Shown: positions 32,740 to 39,663 of the stretch, piece by piece
How the letters are laid out: every line of letters begins with the position of its first letter
Position numbering within the stretch: the first letter of the stretch is position 1
Assembly: GCF_032334255.1 (NCBI RefSeq)
Contig: NZ_JAUHMF010000001.1
Location: 434,001 to 498,000, forward strand
Direction: 5' to 3'
Source: Thermanaerothrix solaris
Lineage (GTDB): Bacteria; Chloroflexota; Anaerolineae; Anaerolineales; Anaerolineaceae
DNA length: 64,000 nucleotides
Position numbers and translations under genes: made by a program
The notes under the pieces: generated by a model
Seen by the model: the letters and a program-made list of their open reading frames with translations, nothing else
The model's database searches: none
Told to the model about the DNA's origin: nothing

Positions 32740-33516
32740 TTACCAGGTTTCAAGTTGGGCGGTCAGACCACCATCCACAAAGAGTTGGGTACCGGTGATA
32801 AAACTGGCTTCGTCACTTGCCAGAAATGCAGCTGCATACCCGATATCCTCAGGCCGACCGATTCGTTTCATCACCTGACGTTGTTCCACGGCTTTACGCT
32901 GTGCTTCGGGGTCCGGATAACTATCAAAGATGCTTTGGATCAGTGGAGTAAGCACCCAACCAGGGGCAATGGCATTAACTCGGATGGTCGGGCCATAATC
33001 AATTGCCATATTACGCGTGAGCGCCGTAATCCCGCCTTTGGATGCTGCGTAGGGCGCAACGCCGTTGACGGTCTGAAAAGAGTGCACCGAAGAGATATTG
33101 ATAATATTGCCCTTGCCCTGTTTCTGCATATAGGGAATAACATACTTCGAGCACAGGAAGACCCCTTTGAGGTTGACATTCAAGCACCGGTCCCAATCTT
33201 CGCTGCTCGTATCCAGGACAGATTTGTACACACCAATCCCTGCATTATTGACCAAGACATCAATGCGGCCAAAGGTCTGAATAGTTTGTTCCACCATAGC
33301 CTTGACTTGTTCTTCGTTTGACACATCACACTTTACGTAAATAGCCTCTCCGCCGGTTTGTCGTAGTTCTTCAGCGGTTTTTGGTCCATTAACATCGTCC
33401 CAATCTGCGATGACGACTTTTGCGCCTTCCTGGCTGAATACTTTGGCAATTCCCCAGCCAATTCCTTTGGCTCCCCCGGTGACAATTACTACTTGGTCAA
33501 CAAACCGTTTGCACAT
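32740..33516 (-). CDS. short-chain dehydrogenase/reductase (sugar or sugar-acid dehydrogenase)
   Basis: A 258-residue classical SDR: TGGAKGIGWGIAKVF (NAD(P) binding, residues 13-27), VLVNNAGIG, the Ser in IINISSVHSF and the catalytic YAASK. The acidic Asp after the second strand (VVIADWDD) favours NAD+. SDRs in KDG-pathway operons often act as KduD-like or aldose 1-dehydrogenase-like enzymes, which is the inferred role here. It ends 15 bases before the kinase start. Confidence 0.85.
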   Translation of the reverse strand: MCKRFVDQVVIVTGGAKGIGWGIAKVFSQEGAKVVIADWDDVNGPKTAEELRQTGGEAIYVKCDVSNEEQVKAMVEQTIQTFGRIDVLVNNAGIGVYKSVLDTSSEDWDRCLNVNLKGVFLCSKYVIPYMQKQGKGNIINISSVHSFQTVNGVAPYAASKGGITALTRNMAIDYGPTIRVNAIAPGWVLTPLIQSIFDSYPDPEAQRKAVEQRQVMKRIGRPEDIGYAAAFLASDEASFITGTQLFVDGGLTAQLETW

Positions 33517-33579
33517 AGTGCCCTCCCTTCTTTTAGTAAATTGGATCTATTGGACAAAATGACATGGACGGATGTGGAT

Positions 33580-34752
33580 TTACCACGGTTTCCGTGGCGT
33601 TGAGAGGAAAATTGGTCCCGTGGCACCGACGACCACGTTATCTTCAATGCGAAGACCACCAAAGTTGGGAATATAGATGCCAGGTTCTACACTGCAAACC
33701 ATGCCTTCTTCCAGGGTTCCTTGAGCCCCAGGGGCAAGCACGGGAATAAATTCGTGATACCGCAATCCCACGCCGTGCCCGGTAATGTGGACAAAATAGT
33801 CTTCCAGACCCGCTTTTCGTAAAACTTCACGCGCGGCGCGGTCGGGGGCTTCAAAAGAATTACCTGGGTATAATTCGCTTGCTGCAGCCTGTTGAGCCTC
33901 CAAGAGAACGTTATAGACCTCTTTTTGGCGTGCCGAGGGTTCGCCGACTACTGCCATGTAGGTAAGATCGGAGAAGTAACCATCCACCATCGTCGCCAAT
34001 TCAATCATCACCAAATCGCCCTCTTGAATCCGATAGGTTGTTGAGGGGACGAGTAATGTACCCTTTGCGCTCCCAACTGGCCCGGCCCCTACCTCTGCTT
34101 CAGCCCGCACTAACTTTGCGCCTTGATAGCCAGGACCCTTAGCGCGAATGGTGTATTCTATAAGCGCTCCGATTTCGGCTTCGGTTTGACCTGGCTTGAG
34201 GTTTGAGAGTGCTTCATTAATTCCTAGTTCAGCAATATTATTGGCTATGCGCAATTTTTCGATTTCGTATTCTGTCTTAACTGCCCGCGATTGAAGCAAC
34301 AACGGCGCAGCATCCACAAGACTTGCGTCTTCAAATAAGAAGTGCAAAAGTGCTTGCCATGGCCCTGAAGGAACAACAGGCTCGGCAATCCGATAACTGG
34401 GGGCAACGACCTCAAAAGAGAGTTCGGCACCGACCTTTTTACCTTTAAGCCCCCAAGACGCCACTTTTGAGGCGATCAATTCGCGATAATTTTCGTAGAG
34501 ATCTCTATCTTTGAGCAATCCCCATCCAAACGGAACCACCTCTGCCCATTCCGATTGGGTGTACTCCTGTTCAACCTCGGGAACGAAGAGTACAGGTAGT
34601 CCTTCACGCGGAAGAAGCACAACCGAAATGCCATGATGTGGCCAATAGTCAGTGATATAGACCACATTCTCCGGTAGGCGACAGATAATGGCACTCAGGT
34701 CCTCTTTTTGCATCAAGCGTTGTAATTTTTCAACCCGCGATCGCTTGGACAT
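33580..34752 (-). CDS. M24-family metallopeptidase homologue (Xaa-Pro peptidase/creatinase-like)
   Basis: A 390-residue pita-bread fold protein with a creatinase N-domain (residues 1-140) and an M24 domain. Four metal ligands are recognisable (Asp in GYFSDLTYMA, His in HITGHGVGLRYHEF, Glu in CSVEPGIYIP, Glu in GLRIEDNVVV), but the first Asp of the canonical I-D-x-G motif reads MIELATM, so Glu replaces Asp. That may change or abolish peptidase activity. A peptidase is unexpected in a sugar-acid operon; non-peptidase M24 relatives (creatinase, lyases) exist. ATG 34752 has AGGAGG eight bases upstream. Confidence 0.72.
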   Translation of the reverse strand: MSKRSRVEKLQRLMQKEDLSAIICRLPENVVYITDYWPHHGISVVLLPREGLPVLFVPEVEQEYTQSEWAEVVPFGWGLLKDRDLYENYRELIASKVASWGLKGKKVGAELSFEVVAPSYRIAEPVVPSGPWQALLHFLFEDASLVDAAPLLLQSRAVKTEYEIEKLRIANNIAELGINEALSNLKPGQTEAEIGALIEYTIRAKGPGYQGAKLVRAEAEVGAGPVGSAKGTLLVPSTTYRIQEGDLVMIELATMVDGYFSDLTYMAVVGEPSARQKEVYNVLLEAQQAAASELYPGNSFEAPDRAAREVLRKAGLEDYFVHITGHGVGLRYHEFIPVLAPGAQGTLEEGMVCSVEPGIYIPNFGGLRIEDNVVVGATGPIFLSTPRKPW

Positions 34753-34784
34753 GTTCATTTCCTCCTTCTATTCACATCAAAACC

Positions 34785-35465
34785 TTAGAGACGACCAAAT
34801 TCCGCAAGCAATTCTTCAACAGTTTTCCCTTGCCGAATCCGTTCCCGTGTGCGCTCCTCCTTCTCGGCTTGGGCGCGCGCTTTTTCGAGTGTTTCGGCTG
34901 CCTTTTCAAGTGGAATGACCACCACACCAATCTCATCACCTAGGATTAAATCACCCGGTCGAACTAGCACACCACCGCATTGAATAGGGACATTGATTTC
35001 AATAGGTTCGAGACGACCGGAGAATGGTGAATGAGTCGAACGAGGTACAATGGCTTTAGAGAAAATATAGAACCCCAAATCCCGAATCTCGTCGGTATCA
35101 CGGATGGCGCCATCCACCACCGCACCAACTACACCTTTCATTTTGCATAATCCGGCCATCAACCCACCCCAAACGGATGTTTCAGTCTCACCCGCCGCAT
35201 CAACTACAATCACATCTCCCGCCTCGGCTACCGCTAATGCATCCAAACAATCTACCTGATTACCCGGTTCCAAACGAACCGTCAGTGCCGGGCCTACGAA
35301 CCGCGTTTCGCGACTCAACGGACGCAAGTATGAGTGCATAACACCATACCGCTCCTGCGCATCAGCCACCACGCACGAAGGACTATAAATTTTCAATAAA
35401 TCCTTAAAACCCTTTAATATTTCGGGGTCAATTTGGACATTTCTCGGGTTGATTATCCTGCGCAT
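34785..35465 (-). CDS. RraA/HMG-aldolase family protein (4-hydroxy-4-methyl-2-oxoglutarate aldolase-like)
   Basis: A 226-residue RraA-fold protein. The substrate-site segment is present: WGGLMAGLCKMKGVVGAVVD followed by GAIRDTDEIRDLGF (conserved Asp-Gly-x-x-Arg-Asp). Relatives are class II pyruvate aldolases or oxaloacetate decarboxylases; others inhibit RNase E. In a catabolic operon with KDPG aldolase an aldolase or decarboxylase role on a keto-acid is the likelier reading. ATG 35465 is preferred to a GTG at 35477 because GAGGCGA lies upstream of it. Confidence 0.78.
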   Translation of the reverse strand: MRRIINPRNVQIDPEILKGFKDLLKIYSPSCVVADAQERYGVMHSYLRPLSRETRFVGPALTVRLEPGNQVDCLDALAVAEAGDVIVVDAAGETETSVWGGLMAGLCKMKGVVGAVVDGAIRDTDEIRDLGFYIFSKAIVPRSTHSPFSGRLEPIEINVPIQCGGVLVRPGDLILGDEIGVVVIPLEKAAETLEKARAQAEKEERTRERIRQGKTVEELLAEFGRL

Positions 35466-35505
35466 ATCTCGCCTCACTCGTGTTTTTTAGAATTCCAAGG
35501 GAAAA

Positions 35506-36309
35506 TCATGCTCTGGGCCGAAAGCCCAGTTTTTCGGAAATTGCCCGTGCCGCCTGACATGCCCTTTCAATCAGCCCAAGATTGGCATCAAGGGGCTCCA
35601 TTCTACCCGCCGGTCCCGAAATGCTGATCGCAGCCACGACTGCGCCGTGCATATCAAAGATTGGCGCAGCCACACAACGGACTTCTGCCTCATGCTCACC
35701 GCGATCCAGCGCATAGCCCATTTTTCGAATCTGTTCTAATTCACATTTCAACGTTTCAGGATTGGTTATTGTTTTTTCGGTGAACGGAGCAAGGGGCTGT
35801 TTGCGTAAAAAGTCCTCAATTTCTTCCGCCTTGAGATGTGCTAGTAACACCTTCCCCAAACCAGTGCAATAAGCCGGTGCCCGCCCCCCAACCCGAGAAC
35901 CCATCAAGCCAATGGCGTGCAATCCTGGTAATTTCTCAAGATAAACGACCTCTGTTCCTTCCAGAATCGCAAGGTGAACCGTCTCCTTCACCTCATCCCG
36001 TAGAGCTTCAAGTTCGGGTAAAGCCACCTTGCGCAGGTCATTACTTTCATAATAGGCTCGCGCCAGTTCTAAACAGGTAAGCCCAAGGGAATAGCGCCCC
36101 AAAGCATCCTTTTGCACAAATTTATAACAAGACAACGTCGCCAGCAGACGAAAAGTTGTGCTGGGGCTCAGCGAAATGGCATCGCTGACCTCCTGAAGCG
36201 TGCGGGGTTTTCCATCTGCCAAGGTCAAAAGGATATTAATGGCTCGATCTAGAACGCGAACATTATAGCGATTATTCTTCTCTTCAGAACTGGCACGGCG
36301 CGGACTCAT
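35506..36309 (-). CDS. IclR-family transcriptional regulator
   Basis: A 267-residue regulator with an N-terminal winged helix-turn-helix (residues 15-80; TLQEVSDAISLSPSTTFRLL) and the IclR effector domain (GLTCLELARAYYESNDLRKV, GTEVVYLEKLPG, YCTGLGKVLLAHL, AAPIFDMHGAVVAAISISGP). IclR proteins bind small metabolites such as keto-acids and usually repress nearby catabolic genes. It lies inside the operon, overlapping the upstream small gene by 4 bases, so it is probably autoregulated through the palindrome at 37312-37326. Confidence 0.9.
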   Translation of the reverse strand: MSPRRASSEEKNNRYNVRVLDRAINILLTLADGKPRTLQEVSDAISLSPSTTFRLLATLSCYKFVQKDALGRYSLGLTCLELARAYYESNDLRKVALPELEALRDEVKETVHLAILEGTEVVYLEKLPGLHAIGLMGSRVGGRAPAYCTGLGKVLLAHLKAEEIEDFLRKQPLAPFTEKTITNPETLKCELEQIRKMGYALDRGEHEAEVRCVAAPIFDMHGAVVAAISISGPAGRMEPLDANLGLIERACQAARAISEKLGFRPRA

Positions 36310-36593
36310 GCGATTACCTCATACACCTGCACCTGACTCTCTTGATACAAAGCCTTTAGTTTAGGCTGTAATGATTGATGCAACACAGAATTACGCCATG
36401 CTGCTGCTTCCTCAAGTGAACGGAAGCGGATCACCATGTGATAAAGTTGGGGATTTTCACTATCTACCAGAAGATGAACATAAACATATCCTGGCATGGA
36501 AGACATCGCAGGACGATATTCTTCTATAAAGAGACGTTCAAAATCTTGTTCTTTACCGGGAATAACCTTGAATGTAACATGGCGTTCGATCAT
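36306..36593 (-). CDS. ABM-domain (dimeric alpha/beta barrel) small protein
   Basis: A 95-residue protein of the antibiotic biosynthesis monooxygenase-like fold: HVTFKVIPGKEQDFERLF, an MPGYVYVHLLVDSENPQLYH strand pair and FRSLEEAAAWRNSVLHQSL. Such proteins act as small heme-, quinone- or substrate-processing enzymes or have no known activity. It sits between the KDPG aldolase and the regulator and overlaps the latter by 4 bases; the function in sugar-acid use is unknown. Confidence 0.7.
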   Translation of the reverse strand: MIERHVTFKVIPGKEQDFERLFIEEYRPAMSSMPGYVYVHLLVDSENPQLYHMVIRFRSLEEAAAWRNSVLHQSLQPKLKALYQESQVQVYEVIA

Positions 36594-36602
36594 GACGTCT
36601 CC

Positions 36603-37250
36603 TCATCGTCCTCGCGCTTTTTCCACCTCTTGTCGGAAAGCACGCGCGCGACGGGTAATTTCATCAAATGCGCCGCTTTCTAGCAATCGAGCGTTCACCA
36701 ATTCAGCACCAACCCCAATTACATCAATCCCTGCGCTGAAGAATTGAGCGGTATTCTCGATTGTCACCCCTCCTACTGCTGCTAGACGAATCTGAGGGAG
36801 TGGAGCTTTGATCGCCTTGATATAGGCCGGTCCGCCCACGCTGGCCGGAAACACCTTGACAATATCAGCCCCATGCTCCCACGCTGTCAAAATCTCCGTG
36901 GGCGTGAAGGCACCAGGGATCACCGGAACTGCGTATCGCTTACACATCTCAATTGTTTCCAGGTTTAAGGTGGGGCTAACCACAAATTGAGCCCCGGCCA
37001 ATATGGCTAAGCGGGCTGTCTCGGGATCCAGAACAGAACCAGCACCAAAGAGCACTCGATCACCGAACTGGGACACCGCCTGTTCAACGACATTTAATGC
37101 ACCTGGAGTTGTCATCGTGACCTCAATAATATTCACTCCCCCTTCGTAAATGGCTTTAGCGGCATCGAGTAGCTGAGTAGCGCTGGGCGCTCGCATAATA
37201 GCAATCACGCCACCGGATAGGATTTTCTGTAGCGATTGCAAGGCGTTCAT
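36603..37250 (-). CDS. eda: KDPG/KHG aldolase
   Basis: Cleaves 2-keto-3-deoxy-6-phosphogluconate to pyruvate and glyceraldehyde-3-phosphate. The 215-residue class I aldolase has IAIMRAPSATQLLDAAKAI, NIIEVTMTTPGAL, FGAGSVLDPE, FVVSPTLN, VIPGAFTPTEIL and the Schiff-base lysine segment DIVKVFPASVGG. The size matches Eda. It is the first gene of the operon whose later genes supply the KDG-type kinase and importer, giving a coherent semi-phosphorylative route from a sugar acid. Confidence 0.93.
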   Translation of the reverse strand: MNALQSLQKILSGGVIAIMRAPSATQLLDAAKAIYEGGVNIIEVTMTTPGALNVVEQAVSQFGDRVLFGAGSVLDPETARLAILAGAQFVVSPTLNLETIEMCKRYAVPVIPGAFTPTEILTAWEHGADIVKVFPASVGGPAYIKAIKAPLPQIRLAAVGGVTIENTAQFFSAGIDVIGVGAELVNARLLESGAFDEITRRARAFRQEVEKARGR

Positions 37251-37311
37251 TGCATCTCCATGGGATTAAGTTTTGGGTTCACTTCGAGACTATGGGGGAA
37301 TTCTCTAAAAT

Positions 37312-37326
37312 TTTCATTGTATGAAA
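37312..37326. promoter_or_regulatory. candidate IclR-type operator
   Basis: TTTCATTGTATGAAA is a perfect inverted repeat (TTTCA, 5-base spacer, TGAAA) located just downstream of the predicted start of transcription of the sugar-acid operon. Size and symmetry suit an IclR dimer, and an IclR gene is third in this operon. Binding is inferred. Confidence 0.5.
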
Positions 37327-37345
37327 CCACAATTCACTATATAAA

Positions 37346-37373
37346 ATTATAGTCAAAGTCAAACCAAAGTCAA
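37346..37373 (-). promoter_or_regulatory. promoter of the sugar-acid operon
   Basis: On the minus strand TTGACT (37368-37373) and a perfect TATAAT (37346-37351) are separated by 16 bases. Transcription would start near 37339, about 90 bases before the eda start, with the palindrome at 37312-37326 in the early transcribed region. Confidence 0.7.
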
Positions 37374-37462
37374 TAGGTGTTTCCTTAAAAATTTCATGTT
37401 ATATCGAGTATTTGCCTCTATATACGCGTAATTACCTATTTGGGGGATTCGCAGTTAAAACC

Positions 37463-37489
37463 AAAAACCGGGCTTGTTGCCCGGTTTTT
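37463..37489 (-). terminator. intrinsic terminator of tRNA-Asp
   Basis: AAAAACCGGGC (37463-37473) and GCCCGGTTTTT (37479-37489) form an 11-bp stem with a 5-base loop; the stem itself supplies a T-run in either direction. It lies 14 bases past the 3' end of the minus-strand tRNA. Confidence 0.88.
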
Positions 37490-37502
37490 GCCTCTTATTC
37501 AG

Positions 37503-37575
37503 CGGGAGCGACGGGATTCGAACCCGCGATCTCGGCCTTGACAGGGCCGCATGTTAACCGCTACACCACGCCCCC
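37503..37575 (-). tRNA. tRNA-Asp (anticodon GTC)
   Basis: The minus strand gives a 73-nt cloverleaf without encoded CCA. The acceptor stem is GGGGGCG with CGCTCCC (one G-U pair). The anticodon stem CGGCC/GGCCG encloses the loop CTGTCAA, so the anticodon is GTC (Asp). The T arm reads GCGGGTTCGAATCCCGT. It has its own promoter and terminator. Confidence 0.95.
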
Positions 37576-37586
37576 AACTGAGCGAT

Positions 37587-37615
37587 AGTTTATCATGCCC
37601 TGGGCTTATCGTCAA
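37587..37615 (-). promoter_or_regulatory. promoter of tRNA-Asp
   Basis: On the minus strand TTGACG (37610-37615) and TAAACT (37587-37592) have 17-base spacing; transcription would start about 6-7 bases before the tRNA 5' end at 37575. The left end of the insertion sequence lies only some 15 bases beyond the -35 box. Confidence 0.75.
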
Positions 37616-37637
37616 GATTCCGCGTTCTATCAAATAA

Positions 37638-37681
37638 AATGTTACCGAGGTATGATCGTTCACTCAAAAGAAAATGTTACC
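37638..37681 (+). repeat. left-end tandem transposase-site repeats of the IS
   Basis: Two copies of AATGTTACC begin at 37638 and 37673 (35 bases apart), inverted relative to the pair at the right end. They are probable transposase-binding sites. Confidence 0.75.
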
Positions 37682-37693
37682 GGAGTGAACGAG

Positions 37694-38932
37694 ATGGCCG
37701 AAACCGATCCAATGACCGTAGATGAGCGTCGCAAGTACTTACACAAGATACGGCTGCGGTACTGGCGGGCGGAAGGGCGCAAAGAGCGCAGCCGTCTGCT
37801 GGATGAAGCCCAGGCCGTGACCGGGCTGCACCGCAAATCGCTGATCCGTTTGCTGAATGGGGAGCTAGGACGCAAGCGGCGTAAGCGGGAGCGCGGCAAG
37901 AGGTATGGGCCGGAGGTAGATGCGGCGATTGCGGTGATCGCTCGCAGTCTGGATTATCCCTGTGCCGAACGTCTGCAACCGAACCTGGTCTGGATGGCCA
38001 GGCACTTGCAAGCGCACGGTGAATTGCTCCTGAGCGAGACAACGCTGGAATTGCTGGGAAAGATCAGCATTTCCAGTGTGCGGCGGCGCTTGCCGGCTTC
38101 GCAACGGGCTGCCCAGCGCCTGGCGCATCGGGTGGGACGCCCGGCCCCGACTTCCAGCGTGAAGTCGTTCATCCCGATGCGGCGCATTGCCTGGGAGGAA
38201 CGTCAGCCCGGGCACCTGGAAGTCGACCTGGTGCACCACTGCGGCTTAAGCTCCCAGGGACAATACGTCCACACCCTGCAACTGGTGGACGTGGCCAGTG
38301 GCTGGAGTGAGTGTGTGGCAGTGCTGGGACGCTCCTGGCTGGTCATGCAGGACGGCTTTGAGCGCATTCGCCAGCGTTTACCCTTCGCAATCCGCGAATT
38401 GCACCCGGATAACGGCAGCGAGTTCCTGAACGCCCATCTCCTGCGGTACTGGAAGGACAGAGTGAAAGCAGACGTTTCGCGCAGCCGTCCCTTTCACAAG
38501 AACGACAATCGCTTTGTGGAAGAAAACAACTTCTCGCTGGTGCGCGCCTATGTCGGCTATGGTCGGCTGGACACGGTGGAACAGACCCATTTGCTCAACC
38601 AACTCTATGACAAACTCTGGCTATACCATAACTTCTTCCAGCCCGTCCTGCGCCTGCAAGAAAAACGCATCCGCTCCGAACAAACGCCTGCCAAAGTCAA
38701 ACGCATGTACGCTCCTGCCATCCCGCCTCTCGAACGGCTCATCCAGGCCGGTGCACTCTCCCCGGAGAAACAGGCGGCCTGCCTGGCCCTGCGTGAGCAA
38801 ACCAATCCCATGCGCTTGCGTGAAGAGATCCAGGCGCTGGTTGACCGCCTCGCCCACCTGCCCTGTGCTCCAGAGGGTCAGGTGGAGGATGTCCGCCTGA
38901 CCTTACAACAGCCAGAGCATTCACATGTCTGA
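37694..38932 (+). CDS. IS transposase, integrase catalytic (rve) domain
   Basis: A 412-residue DDE recombinase. The N-terminal part (residues 1-150) is basic and helical with a DNA-binding look (RRKYLHKIRLRYWRAEGRKE, ELGRKRRKRERGKRYGPEVD). The catalytic core follows: first Asp in HLEVDLVHHCG, second in ELHPDNGSEF, and Glu in NDNRFVEENNFSLVR. ATG 37694 is chosen because GGAG lies upstream and the longer frame would read through the IS end. The gene is intact with no frameshift, so the element may be active. Codon use is visibly GC-richer than its neighbours. Confidence 0.88.
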   Translation: MAETDPMTVDERRKYLHKIRLRYWRAEGRKERSRLLDEAQAVTGLHRKSLIRLLNGELGRKRRKRERGKRYGPEVDAAIAVIARSLDYPCAERLQPNLVWMARHLQAHGELLLSETTLELLGKISISSVRRRLPASQRAAQRLAHRVGRPAPTSSVKSFIPMRRIAWEERQPGHLEVDLVHHCGLSSQGQYVHTLQLVDVASGWSECVAVLGRSWLVMQDGFERIRQRLPFAIRELHPDNGSEFLNAHLLRYWKDRVKADVSRSRPFHKNDNRFVEENNFSLVRAYVGYGRLDTVEQTHLLNQLYDKLWLYHNFFQPVLRLQEKRIRSEQTPAKVKRMYAPAIPPLERLIQAGALSPEKQAACLALREQTNPMRLREEIQALVDRLAHLPCAPEGQVEDVRLTLQQPEHSHV

Positions 38933-39047
38933 TCGGCTGGTCGTTGGCTATCAGCGCTTGTGTGGCACCCCCGAAGGCCAACTGGCCAGATTGTTCTTTG
39001 ACATTCAGCTTTTCCATCCCACCTTCCCTGAAAGGAGTGGCCGCTTG

Positions 39048-39091
39048 GGTAACATTATCTTTTGGCAGAACAATAGCCGTTCGGTAACATT
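39048..39091 (+). repeat. right-end tandem transposase-site repeats of the IS
   Basis: GGTAACATT occurs at 39048-39056 and 39083-39091 with 35-base spacing, each followed by ATCTTTTGGC. They are the inverted counterparts of the left-end pair and encode the altered C-terminus of the gluconokinase on the minus strand. Confidence 0.8.
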
Positions 39092-39663
39092 ATCTTTTGG
39101 CTTGACACGGATTCAGGTAAGAATTCGATTTTCCTCTCGATCTGGACCGATTCATCCGGGTTTTTAAAGAAAACCGTGATAATCCTTCTGACAATCTCAT
39201 CCACAGTTAAGCGAATATCTACGGTGAACGCATGATCAGGCTCTTCGAGAGCCTCAAGTTGGCTATCTAGCAACTCAGGTTTCATATAGTGGCCCGAGCG
39301 TCTTAGCAAACGATCTCTGATCAAGGCATAATCACCCTTAAGATAAATAAGTTGCCCGCCCGGATTGTCTTTCAGCAAGACATCACGGTATTCTGCTTTT
39401 AATGCCGAACAGGCTAACACAAAGGACCTTCCATCCCTCAATCGCGAGGCGATCAGACATCGCAAAGTTTCCAGCCAAGGGTAACGATCCGCGTCCCTTA
39501 AGGGAATACCGGCCGCCATTTTGGCAATGTTCTCGGGCGGGTGATAGTCGTCACCATCGTAAAATTCCCATCCTAGAGCCGCCGCCAATGCCCGCCCAAC
39601 CGTAGTTTTTCCACTACCGGCGACACCCATGATGATGAAGAAACAAGGCCCATTAAAAGACAT
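39055..39663 (-). CDS. gntK: gluconokinase with an IS-derived C-terminus
   Basis: Phosphorylates gluconate to 6-phosphogluconate. The P-loop GVAGSGKTT (residues 13-21) is followed by GWEFYDGDDYHPPENIAKMA, GIPLRDADRYPWL, VLACSALKAEYRDVL and YLKGDYALIRDRLLRR, all characteristic of GntK. The gene overlaps the upstream dioxygenase by 11 bases. The last 14 or so residues (QKIMLPNGYCSAKR) and the stop codon lie inside the right end of the insertion sequence, so the native C-terminus has been replaced. The kinase core reaches about residue 170, comparable to the whole of normal GntK, so the enzyme is probably still functional. Confidence 0.88.
   Translation of the reverse strand: MSFNGPCFFIIMGVAGSGKTTVGRALAAALGWEFYDGDDYHPPENIAKMAAGIPLRDADRYPWLETLRCLIASRLRDGRSFVLACSALKAEYRDVLLKDNPGGQLIYLKGDYALIRDRLLRRSGHYMKPELLDSQLEALEEPDHAFTVDIRLTVDEIVRRIITVFFKNPDESVQIERKIEFLPESVSSQKIMLPNGYCSAKR

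Larger units (their letters stand above)
37628..39107 (+). mobile_element. insertion sequence with DDE (rve-type) transposase
   Basis: A GC-richer block of about 1.48 kb holds one transposase gene between inverted ends. Each end carries the 9-mer AATGTTACC (or its complement) twice: at 37638 and 37673 on the left, and ending at 39056 and 39091 on the right. Spacing is exactly 35 bases at both ends. The inner copies extend to CAAAAGAAAATGTTACC and CAAAAGATAATGTTACC. Outer boundaries are approximate because the outer left copy is degenerate; no target-site duplication could be identified. The right end runs into the gluconokinase reading frame and ends with an outward-facing TTGACA. The family resembles rve-type ISNCY/IS1202-like elements; this is a guess from the protein. 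Confidence 0.82.

Noticed and set aside
37628..37694. Precise left boundary and target-site duplication of the IS.
   Set aside because: The outer left repeat is degenerate relative to the right end and no convincing direct repeat flanks the element, so only approximate ends are given.
38739..39017. Minus-strand ORFs within the transposase gene.
   Set aside because: They are complementary-strand shadows caused by the high GC content of the insertion sequence.
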